Source: Bryopsis sp. KO-2023 (Eukaryota; Chlorophyta; Ulvophyceae; Bryopsidales; Bryopsidaceae). Taken from it: a stretch of 64,000 bases of DNA. Made by a program: the position numbers and the translations under genes. Numbering within the stretch: position 1 is the stretch's first letter; each line of letters starts with the position of its first letter. The stretch is from contig BSYQ01000009.1 of the NCBI GenBank assembly GCA_030272585.1, positions 682,001 to 746,000 of the forward strand, written 5' to 3'. This document shows positions 47,801 to 58,200 of the stretch, piece by piece. The notes under the pieces were generated by a model. That model was not told the DNA's origin, did not search any database, and worked only from the letters and a program-made list of their open reading frames with translations.

Positions 47801-50800
47801 ACCACCGTAGCCTCCACCACACTTCCTTTCTGAGATTCTTCAGGAAAATCCAGTTGGGACCTGGTTGTATTTACCCCTTGCTCACTGACCCTACTATCAT
47901 TCCACTCAGCTTCTTCTCGAAAAGCTGCCACTGTGGAAATCGGGTTTGTGGCTTGCAAAGTTATCCATTTTTGAACCAGCGTTTTCGCATTCCTCGTTGT
48001 GTCGGCGGTCCCTAGCATCTGGGAATATTCTACAACACAGTTTATGCTTTCCAAGGGAAATCCAGGCAGGGCTAAATGTGGATGCGATGCCAGAATGCAT
48101 TTCCCATCATCTAAGGCTTTCGACACCAGTTTTCTGACCCCTTCTTGCGATAGAGTGTGGATTGAGCCGTCTCGATCAAGCTGGTAAGGCTTGAGGCCAC
48201 ATTTTGAGATAACGGGGTAAAGGGTGAAAAATGCACAAGGATCGCACAAAACCAAAATTCTCTGCATTGCAAAATGTAAAAAAACCAAATGAGGCTGTGA
48301 AGAAAATGGGCAACTTGCACCTGTTGTGATTTTTTTTCTTGAAATACCAATCGATACTTTGTCATTGCTTGGAATTGAAAAAGGAAGAAAAAAGAAAAAG
48401 GATGCATGGTGAGAAACCCAGTTTTGTTCAATTTGATTTCGTTTTGTAAATATGATTGGGCTATTAACACCTTTGCCTTTCCATCCGTGGACAGCGTCAG
48501 GACATTCTTTAAAGCATCCAATTTTGGATGGTCCCAGGTCTTCCCTCTTTCCACATCGAAGTAGGCTTCTGCCAGGAGTTTTGAGATATCGCACAATCGG
48601 CCCCGCAAAGCCACCAAATCATTCATGCTCTGCAGGATCACCCGTTCAAAAAATTCAGGACATATTCCCAAGGCAACCAAAAATCAATATGAAGAAAAGC
48701 ACTGCACATTTGTCTCAGAGGCTTGCAAAAGATCTATTGGTTAAAGAGAAAGTGGAGGGTGGATATGAGAAATGCTGGGGAATTCCCTTGACGAATAATA
48801 ATCACGGGCTTCACTGGGGGCTTTTCCAATGCTCTTGTGCAATCTGACATTCACTGTAAAATAGTGTTGGAATTTCCCCAAACCTGTTTCATATAGAGGA
48901 AGCCCACCCTCGGACCGAAATGCAAAAGCAATACTGCTGTCTGCCTCAAAACAACAAGAAGGCTGCAAGTTTGGAAAACTTCGATGGGGGGGCTCTCTCT
49001 GGAGCCCTTCACTTCTGCCAACCCCTTCAGCGTCACAGTCATGGCTTCAACATCCATTAAGCCTGATTTTGTAACCCCCTCCGGCAGCCCATTGCACGAT
49101 AAAACCACCCCATCATGTTCCTTAGCCAATTGAACCAGCAAGGATGTCATGCTTGGAGGCAAAGGCACGTTCTCCACACGTACTTCAGGCTCTGTTTCGA
49201 TTTCCTGCGCAGTTTCCAGCTTTTGATCAATCGTTTTTGGCTCGGTCTCCATGACTGACTGATTTCCATCCTTTTCCTGTGCACGCTTGGAAGAATGCAA
49301 TTCAAGAAAGAAATCGAAGTCATCCTGAATATCCATTTTCTTGTTGATTTTCAGACCACCAGCTGCTGTGTCTGATTCCTGGATGGTGGCAGCTCGGGTC
49401 TGTTCGAAGCAGCCCTGAAGAGGGGTGGACTTGCTGCTTTTCCTTTGGGTAATTTGTCTGGGCACCCCATTGGCTTCTGGAGGGGTGGATTGCACTTTGT
49501 TGCATGCAATTTCCTGGAAGGGGTCAGCCTTGCAATCCTGCTGAATCATCATGGCGATTGCATCTTTCCTGCAAAATCGCAAAGAAATTAAATCGTGAAA
49601 GCGTGTGGATACTGTGGGTTTGAAACTTCTGGAGGTTGGGTTATGTCAGTCAACTGGACTGTGGATGGGTTTCACTTTTAGTCAGGACCAGATCCAGAAA
49701 AAAAGGGAGGGGGATGAGATTTTTTTTTTTTTTTTTGGGGGGGGGTCTGCTTTCATTAGTTTCCATCGGGAAGGCTTTTTCAATGATTATCAATAGCCCC
49801 CTCCTCATGAATTCAAACTGCCACCATTTAAAGAAGGGCGAAACGAAATCTCGAAAAGAGTGGTAGAGTTAAAAGTTGATCCCGACCGTTTTGGTTGGCA
49901 GAATGGACTGCGCTGAGGTTTCCATTCTCGGAGCATATCGTCGATTCCTTTCTTCGTTGTCGAGGCCACAGGGTCGCTCAGACCCCAGTCTAGATACAAC
50001 TCCAAATGACATACACTTTGCGGTTTCACGGCGCACAGCTCCACCCCCTCTCTCCATGTTTCCAGTTTAGATTCCGCCTCCAGTTTTTCGCACGGGTCCT
50101 CTCCCATCAACACCACCACGGGCAGCCTTCGAAACTCGCAATCGGGAACGGCATCCGCCGCAAAAAGTTGCAAGAACGGAGCCGCCTTCGGGTCTGATTG
50201 AATTGGCCATTCAGGGAAACTCTCGCCCTCGAAAATGGATTCCAGTTCCTGCAAAGCTGCGGAAAGCAAGACGTCCAAAGCAGTCTCGTGGGTGTTCAGC
50301 GACTCGCACAGGATCGACGCCTCTTTTTCTTGGAGTGTTGCGCTCTGATCAAGTTTCCCGTTCTCGAGGTTTATTATGAATTTTGCTGTGGATGGTTGAC
50401 CCGTATTCTGGCGACCGACGTTCCTAGGCGTCACCCTCGTTAGACCAGGAATCTGGCGTCCAAGCTCCGCCACCCCTTCCCTACATACCCCATCACTTGG
50501 CGCTCTCTCATCGCCCTTTCCTCCGTGCTCCACGCAGAATTCTGCTTTCCACTCATGAAATTTATCCTCGAACGCAAAACTGACTTCCCCACTATTCTCG
50601 TCAAGAATTTCCGTGCACAACTCGAGGTGTTCACGTTTCCAGGAGGCAGTAGGTCCACCACCGCGTAGAACGTAGTCATTCAAGCGCCCCCGTTTCACGA
50701 TGCCCGCCTCCACTGTTCGCCGACGCACTATCGAGTCGCCCAACTCAGCGTAACACGCCGTCTGATCTCCACAAACCACATTCTCCCTTCCAGCGTCTTT

Positions 50801-51286
50801 TGCCACTTCTTTGAAGCCAATCCATTGGGCCTTCTTTGAAGAGATCGACAGTAAAGGGACGCAGTTCTCAATCCGTGTTGTGCCAATCTCACCCCCCTGT
50901 AATATCCATTTCGCAGCTTCCCCACGGGACGCCTCGGCATCGAAGCACTTTTCCCGCACAAAAGCTGGCTCCAATTCGCACCGAAGCGTCGCCAAGACCT
51001 CCCTTGAACACGTCTCAATCAACGCAACCAGGGAGCGCTCAGAAAGGTCGGCATCCCACCCTGCTTGTCCATCGATGAAGTCATGGTATGCGGCGCACAC
51101 CGCTGATCGAAACCGGGGCGGTGGTTCTGCTTCGTGGATGTATGGTATTCGTATCGAGGTGAATCGCTGTTGCAGTTCGTCGCTGCGCACTTCATGATCG
51201 TTTCCTGGCGGCGCACGGAACCGGAACTGTGGAAAAAGAAATTGCGTTTCAGTCTTCAACGTGTAGGGCTGCAATCTTGGATCCAT
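44821..51286 (-). CDS. SHOC1: SHOC1/ZIP2-like meiotic crossover protein (XPF-nuclease-like)
   Basis: Ten exons with closing phases: 51286-49887, 49568-48884, 48629-48471, 48261-47623, 47446-47243, 47008-46802, 46496-46361, 46306-46274, 46079-45443, 45223-44821; 1500 residues, near Arabidopsis SHOC1 length. Exon 1 encodes 466 residues ending in LYLDWGLSDPVAST, like the YLPWHLLEE block of plant SHOC1. Next comes DDFDFFLEL and an XPF-like nuclease-fold region: LVLCDPCAFFTLYP, HLALPGFPLESINCVVEY, VAIVNRDLGYVDIAFPPSVAICIW and YSSIIICIEG. A helix-hairpin-helix-like FLQRLPFLSPFSVHAVSRL follows in exon 6. The C-terminal 360 residues are Asp/Glu/Asn-rich with no domain I recognise. With PTD (ERCC1-like), SHOC1 binds branched DNA and promotes class I crossovers in meiosis. 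The catalytic XPF residues are degenerate, as in the family. Confidence 0.88.
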
Positions 51287-52400
51287 GGCGATACCAAAGT
51301 TTCACTCTACGTTTCGGTGGTGTGAAGTCGGTGGTGGGTTTGGGAGCGTGTTTCTTTGCCTTCCCGCCGCCGTGACTGGAGATGAATAATTTCTGGAATC
51401 AGGGGCGCAACAAGGTTGAGAAAACATCTCCTCCATGCCAGCAGCATCCACTGAAGTGGACAGAAGCTGTGAAAGCAGATTCTTATATAGAAACCTGCTC
51501 GCCAACGGTGGTTCTGAACGCTTGCCTCTGATAACGAATGGGGAGAGCCTGTAACACGGCGTTCTTAACACCGGGCCAGATGGACTCGCGACCCCCTGCC
51601 GACTTCGCTTCCCTGGAAGTAGACGGGTTGGGCCCTGTCGTGACGACGCAAGAATGGCGAGAGGAGATTACAAGTTGAGGGTCCCACAAGATTTTCTCAC
51701 TGCGTCAAATGCCCTTGTCCCAGTCCACTCCACTGTGCAGCGTATCGACTGCAGCAGTGAACCTCACCAGAAGGGGCGAAAGAAGTTTCCAAAGCGCCAC
51801 ACGTTTCGGATTCTAAAAGTCGGGCGCGACGAGGGAGGGGGGACGTCCAGATGGAGACGGCGACGGGGAGAGCCAGAGCGACCCGAGCTCGAGACGTCGC
51901 CTCCACGTCAGCACTGTTCCAAATCCCCAAGAATTGTGAAAAACTGCACAATCTCTCAGGCCAGCCCTCCGATTTTTAGTTCGGTTGTGAACCAGGCGCC
52001 GGAGAATAAGAGCTCGACCCGCAATCGCACAGGGGGGAACTCGCAGGGCGAAGGGCGTTGCGCGTGCTCACGGTTACTCTTTCACGGTCCGAAACCTTTT
52101 TTTTCCGATATAAATAGACATTACTGTTTTCTGGCCGAAGCGTGCGCACAGTTCGCTAGCTAGCAGAGAGCCCCGCGGAAAGAGGGGAAGAGTGAGGAGG
52201 GGGAGGGAAGGCAGAGGTTATTGCGAAAAAGGGGGGAACTCTTGGCGACACAAAGAACAGTCACGTGCGTGACGTGCCAGTATCGTCCGTTTTGCACCGG
52301 ACCCCCACAGTTCTCTCGACCATTCACGTCGAGTGGGAAAGTTTTTGGGCCCCTCGGTATTCGACCGGAAGTCCTTCGCCCTTGACGCGCGTCAGGCACG
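51287..52400. promoter_or_regulatory. divergent upstream region of SHOC1 and the small membrane-protein gene
   Basis: About 1.1 kb between two divergent start codons. It is visibly more G+C- and CpG-rich than neighbouring intergenic DNA and has several short open frames on both strands with no family resemblance. Best read as promoter and 5' UTR sequence for both genes. Confidence 0.45.
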
Positions 52401-53878
52401 ATGGAGTCGTCGACCGAGATTCTGGCCACGCGAAGTCCCCTCGAAGGCGCCGACGCAGACCCAGCAAACGATGGGTCGGAAATGAAAGTAACGCGCCCCA
52501 TGGAGGTCGTCGTTATCGTAGGTGGGTGGGAGCATTAAAAAAAAAGTGTCGTTTCTCAGACTTTTGGATCAGTGTACATGGACAACCCCGTAGTACTTAT
52601 TCGTTGTTTCGAAATCTCTTTCCGTCGTAAAAAAAACTGCGAGTGCTGTATGTCGTTTTTCCGGTCGAGTCGACTTCGAGACCCGCTGACGAATGGAGGG
52701 AGGCTCGGTCGCTGATTCGACGTACCCTGTATGATTTTTCGTTAATGCCTAGTCGAAACTGGGAAAAAAAAACTGCCTCCCCTGCAGGCACACCATTTTC
52801 CCCTTTAGCTGTTGGGTGGTCTGAATTTAATTTTCCTTGCTGTTTTTTGTTTTGCAGCTTGTGCTTTTGTTTTCTTAATGTTTGCGTATGTTGTAATTCG
52901 GTATATTCGACACGGACATGACTACAGCAGCATGGACCAAACTTCAAATCCAAGAATTGCTGAGGTGAGATTCAAAAAAAAAACATCTGAAGCAAGGTAC
53001 TGCTTAAAACCACAAAAGTGATGTTGGGGTTTATTAGGGATGTTCAGCAATTCAACGATAGCACTATTTCGACGTTATTACTAATCGAAATAGCGTCGTT
53101 GGGGCGAGTCGTGGGCGAAAACGATAGCAAAACACGCTATTTCGCTTAGTAATAACGTCGAAATAGTGCTATCGTCGAATTGCTGAACATCCCTATTATC
53201 TAGCTTCAACAAAATGTAATTTTTACTTACATTCACATGTAAAAACATTGAGGGGCACCATTCTTGTTTAGATAAATGTAAATGTAAATGTATACACATC
53301 CGTAAACTCTTGTTTTTTTTTCCCCGATAGATCCTCAGATCTTAATTAAGAAAATTTTCAAAATAAAAGCATGAAAAAATATCTTGAAAAAATGTAGTAA
53401 AAGTTGAAGCAAAGGAAATCATTTTATAGAATAATCGAGATTACATTTTTTTTCATAATATGCAAAAGATCAACCAATCCAGAAGTTTCTTCGATTTTTT
53501 TTTAATATCAGTGACTAATATTTCAACCGCAAAACAGAATCCCATTTATCCCAAGCCTCGTAGGACGCAACACAAACACCGATGCTTAAACCTAGGATGC
53601 AGTGCCCTCTTCCCAAAACACCCCCAACTAACGGTGAATTTGAATTGCCTGCATTTGAGTAGGACAACTCAAACTCCAATGGAGATAATGAATCAGAACC
53701 AGTGCTGTTCATTGAGGCTCGGTCGGAAAGGAGTTTCAATGATCCAAGCTGGGCGTCCTCGGCAGATTTTCCAGTAGTTATTGTCAGCGTGGGGGAAGAT
53801 GGCAAAGCGAGTTTGGGATATGCAGAAGAGGCCGATGTATCCACCGAATTGGTGAGAAAAGATGGAAACAGCGACTAG
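52401..53878 (+). CDS. small single-pass membrane protein of unknown function
   Basis: Three exons with closing phases: 52401-52521, 52858-52964, 53663-53878; 147 residues. The N-terminal 35 residues are acidic/polar (MESSTEILATRSPLEGADAD). Then one strongly hydrophobic segment, MEVVVIVACAFVFLMFAYVV, at about residues 35-55 is followed by the basic IRYIRHGHDY. The C-terminal half is Ser/Asn/Asp-rich and includes EPVLFIEAR and a compact block FPVVIVSVGEDGKASLGYAE. Positive charges just after the helix predict a cytosolic C-terminus. I do not recognise a family, but the FPVV-V-DG motif looks structured and the exon phases agree, so I believe the gene is real. A MITE sits in intron 2. Confidence 0.62.
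53035..53195. mobile_element. 161-bp MITE with 62-bp terminal inverted repeats
   Basis: The arms 53035-53096 and 53134-53195 are reverse complements at about 60 of 62 positions around a 37-nt centre. Ends read TAGGGATGTTCAGCAATTC. The terminus TAGGGATG resembles maize Ac/hAT ends, but hAT elements make 8-bp target duplications and here only TTAT is shared by both flanks, so superfamily is unsettled. It lies in an intron of the small membrane-protein gene and encodes nothing. Confidence 0.88.
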
Positions 53879-54441
53879 ATGTTGCCCGGATATCCAAAAA
53901 AACAACAAAAAAACCCAGAAAAATAACAAGAAACAAAGGCGAAATGCTTTGAATGCACGGGGAAGGGGGGGGGGGGGGGGTGAAGCAGGAGCCCATTAAT
54001 CGTTGATTCGCAAATGATAGAATTGAACGATAAGTGGGCTAGATTATTTTGACGGAGGGATCAGCAGGTCAAGCCATCGGTGATAAGGGCTTTTGAATGG
54101 GGAAAAATTGAAACGAAGGGGGGGGGGGGGGGTCCAGCACTGAAGGCAATGGGGAGTGTTTTGTCTCCAACGCATTGGGCTTGTGAATGGACGTGATACT
54201 CTATTTTCGAGGCTGTTGGCCAGTTGCAACAGTGGGTTTTTACACAGGCATATCTGTGCAAGTAGCATGGACTGTACGTGTCTGGGCTCTGTGGGATGTG
54301 ACATCACTTTCTGATATTGTTTATTGACTCGGGTCAGGTTTGGCTCTTTGGTAAGTTTTTGGATTGAGAATAATCTCTCTCTCTCTCTATAAATGGATCA
54401 GTTGTTATGACCTTTTCTCCTTTTAATGTGGGAAAGTAAGT

Positions 54442-54477
<36 letters not shown>

Positions 54478-55904
54478 TTGGTTGGTGGGGTGGATTGTCG
54501 AGTCATATCTCGATCCGTTTGACAAACTGTCTTTGAAGCATCAGGGTTGCAGTGTGGAAAATTTCCAGGAAATTTTGAGTTTGTCAAAGATTAGCTAAAC
54601 ACTTTTTTGGTAGGTTTTTTTTTCCTTTTTTTTTTTTTTTCAAATTATGGATTGGCGGGATTTGGCTGTTGCGCATCAGTGTTCTTCGAAACGTTGACAA
54701 GTGTTTTGGCTTTTTTCTACCCTTCTGCAAAGGTTTTCATTTACGGTTGGGTTCAATGAACTTTGGAGGGGTGGGATTTGTTTCTTTCAACAAAGTTCAG
54801 ACTGGGTAAAAAACGATTACCACTGATTTCGTTGATCCACTGATAAACCCTGGCTCAGTCGCCACTCAGTAAACCTCGGATTCCTGGAGCATTGTCACCA
54901 TATTGGCCTGCATCCGGGGTTATGACTAACCAAGGTCAGTCAGTCAGTCTGGTACGAGGTGACTTGCCAAAGTCACTGAAAGGGAAATCGAAGGTGAAGA
55001 GTAATTGGGTCGAGTTGCAGTTATAAATCGGGTATGGTGGTTAGAGGGTGGGTTTCGATGTGATCTGTCATGGATATTAAATTAGGGATAGGTGGCAGTT
55101 TGTAATTATGCTTGAATTTCGATGTAGTAGTAAGGGAGTGGTTAGGAATACATTCTGGAAATAGAAGAGGGGGTCAGTGGGAGAAGGAGTTGCCTTTTTT
55201 TGCGTTTTACTGTAAAGGTGGTTGGCATAAATCTATTTGCAGTTGACCAAGATCAACAGTGGACGTGGACACTTAGTACTGAGGATTTTATGGAATCGAC
55301 CAATATCCTGCAAGCTTTCTTAACGACCTTTTCACGTTTTTTTTTTTTTTTTTTTATTCTTTTTTTTTTATTGAAGAAGGGGGGTGACGGGGGGAAGGGG
55401 TATACCAAAAACCTCTTGTGAAATTTTATCTTTTGCTGCTTGAGAAAAGGTTTGAATCTATAAGGTTTTATGTACAGGAATCCTGGTTTATTTCCCGGGA
55501 AAATGCTCCGGGACAAACCCTCCATATTTTGGGCAAGGCTCTGAGATGGGATCGAGACTTCTTTTGCCAATGCATTCACTGTTTGGTGAGGTGCACAGTA
55601 TCTGCTGCTTTGTATTAAAACAAATCCCTTGAACCTCTACCTACACCTCACTCCGCCCAATTCCTCCACAGAGCGCCAACCAATTACAAGCAATCAACCT
55701 CGCAGAAAAATGCGATACATGATAGGCATCAATTGACAGAAGTTCTTCTTTGGACAGCTAAGACAAATGCCAGCACTCCTCCCACTAAAGAGCCATTTCC
55801 TTTTCCTTTCTTGATGAAAAATGTCTCATGGCAGCTTGCCCAGAAAAGACTTGACGACCATGGGATAAAACTGACCAAAATCGCTGAGCCTGAGATGTCG
55901 GTCA
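53879..55904. other. intergenic region with homopolymer and microsatellite tracts
   Basis: Two kilobases between the small membrane-protein gene and the ARL3 stop codon. It holds G tracts near 53966 and 54119, a CTGG microsatellite (annotated), T tracts near 54620 and 55338, and no convincing coding region. Confidence 0.55.
54442..54488. repeat. tetranucleotide microsatellite (CTGG)n
   Basis: About ten copies of CTGG end in two copies of TTGG. Preceded at about 54375 by a short CT repeat. Confidence 0.97.
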
Positions 55905-57479
55905 CTATTTGCATTGTTTGACCAACCATTCCATTCCTTCTTTCAGCCCAGTGCCTTGTTTTGCAGAGCACCCTTGTATTTGCCAAGGTCTATCTCTGAT
56001 TACGAAAAGGTTCAACAAATCCGCAACCTACATCAGACGTTCACAGTAGCATGGAATAAAACACGTATCTACACAGACCATTCTTATTGCTGATGCAATA
56101 TGTGATTTAGGTTTGGTAGAAATGTAACTGTAACAGTCTTATGGCTTTGTGTTTTATCGTAACTCCAGTCATGTTGTGAAATTGACTGCAGGGAACCGAT
56201 GCATGCACGTTGATTATCGGGTAGGGTAGGCTGGAATAAAGAATGATAGCCGACAATAGGGTCGAAAGTAGTGACCCACCACAGGGAAAGCAACTTCTTT
56301 TTTGTTGTTTTTTCGAACTCTGTAATCTCAGCACAGCATCCCAAGTTTGATTTTGAGAATGGTGGTGCTGCTGATGATACAAGATTTATTTGAATCAACA
56401 TGAAAGTCAATATGTAATGCAGCGTTGGGATAATGGTTACCCCACCTCATCAGCGGACAAAGCGTTCACCAAGTCTTGCTTGTTTGCCAACACCAGTAGC
56501 GACACACCTTGTAATTTTTCCTCCTGAGAAAGAAGTTCACTTTTTCAACCTATTTAATCAAATGCTGCACCGGTTTGATTTGCAAATCAATCCATCAAGA
56601 AACAAACACACCTCCAGAAGTTGTCCGAGCTCCGAAGCGCATTCCTCGATTCGCTTTCTGTCGGCGCTGTCAATAACGTACACCAAAGAATCCGTGGAAT
56701 CGAAATAGTTCCGCCTGAAAATACGCCACACTGCATTCAGTTTCCTTCCACAGGTTACAGGGCTAACTCACGTATATAAAGACATTTCCTCCCCCACCAG
56801 TACGGACGGATAGATTTCTGGCCGCCAATATCCCAGACGTTCAACTTGAAGCCATCGTGTATCAGAGATTTGATGTTGAATCCCTGTGTGCAGGCAACCA
56901 GACAACATCATGAATCTAGACCTGGCGAAAAGTGTCAAACGGACGATTGGATTCGAGGGTGGCTCACCTGGGTCGGTGTGATTGTGGAGATGTCCTCTTC
57001 TGATAGTTTTTTGAGTATGGTGGTCTTCCCTGCATTGTCGAGCCCCAACACCAGAATTCTAGCCTATTGTGGGATGCACACGAAAGATCAGCAGAGCCGC
57101 TTGTGTGTAAGCCTTTTGTTTCTGGCTCACAATCAGTCCCCCAACTTCATAATATTGAGAGTTCCCAATCCAAACACATATGGACATGCGAAGGGATACC
57201 CAACGGAGCTATGGTTTTTGTGAAGATGTTGTGCCGTCTGTGTTAGCTGGAAGGGGAATTGCGTGGATGGGTCGAGTCAAACACGTTCACTGACCCAGGC
57301 CCCTTGCAATTCGTCTCCATCGTAGTCTGGCTTACCTCCCCGTCGGACTTCCTGAGCTTTCGCAGCAACGACAAGAGACCCTGGGGCCACAAAAGTCGTC
57401 AATCCAATGGCAGTCGAATTAAAGCCGCATTACACAACCCCGGAGCTCGAAAGAAATCATACACACCATAGCAACCGAT
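55905..57479 (-). CDS. ARL3: ARL3-type small GTPase (ciliary ARF-like)
   Basis: Seven exons with closing phases: 57479-57477, 57380-57336, 57063-56968, 56883-56798, 56714-56612, 56523-56446, 56027-55905; 177 residues. The first exon contributes only the ATG, spliced to GGT, giving [16 protein letters not shown]. GTPase motifs: P-loop GLDNAGKT (25-30), switch I TPTQGFN, WDIGGQ (65-70), NKQD (125-128) and [38 protein letters not shown] and [13 protein letters not shown] match ARL3 and not ARL2, which has a different switch I and TSVISPT. ARL3, activated by ARL13B, unloads lipidated cargo from UNC119/PDE6D in cilia. It is generally lost with cilia, so its presence is informative about the organism. 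Confidence 0.95.
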
Positions 57480-58200
57480 TGATATTCTATGTGATCGGAG
57501 TGACGTCCAGACTCGAGGGGACCAGTGCTAAGAGACCAGCCTCTTGACGACTTGGGTCATCCCCAATCTGGTGCGCAATCTTTTGCATCACAAGTCACGA
57601 GTGTCTTGCTGTTCTTATTTATCACCATTTGATCCAATTCAAGGGAAGCCACATTCGCTAGCAGCCTCTTTTTGTTGGAAAACAGCGAGGCAATGACAGA
57701 AACTTTTGCCAAGAAAAAATTTCCTGTTCTTGGGCGCAGTCTGGGAGATTGCGCATACCTCGCTTTCCCACGTGTTCAATCACGTGGGCCTCGTCATGCA
57801 CATGTGGTCGATTTTGAGCTGGAAAGTAACAAGAGCAACTGTGACCAGTTGGTTTTGTGTCGTGAAGCGAACAAGCAAACTGAACGCGACTTTTCTAGCG
57901 AGAAACGAAAGCAGATATTGTTTCAGTACGGGTTCGCACTACCACTGAAATTGGTGGAGCATCTTTTTTGTATTCAACGGAGTCCTGGTGCGTTTCTCGA
58001 TTCGTCGCCAATTTTTCACATATTGTGAGTTGGAACCTTGTTTCTGTTTCTGGGGCTCTGCTTTTATTGTATTGAAACCACCTAGAAGACTCGCCGATCG
58101 CGAAACCCTTATCGAGTTTCCCGGGCGATAATTTTCACGGAGCCTACTACCTTTAGTAGACTGTCAACCTCAATTTTATCATTTTGTGCGTAAGGTTGCG
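57480..58200. promoter_or_regulatory. divergent promoter region of ARL3 and the J-domain protein
   Basis: 720 bases between divergent start codons. A 118-codon plus-strand frame (57672-58028) ends near a donor-like TATT|GTGAGT but resembles no known protein and is not needed for the J-protein model; it is probably 5' leader sequence or chance. Confidence 0.45.

Noticed and set aside
55733-55921. 62-codon plus-strand frame
   Set aside because: Its end overlaps, on the opposite strand, the well-supported last exon of ARL3; the rest shows no family resemblance.
57672-58028. 118-codon plus-strand frame upstream of the J-protein
   Set aside because: No homology seen; the J-protein already has a good start with a transit peptide at 58201.
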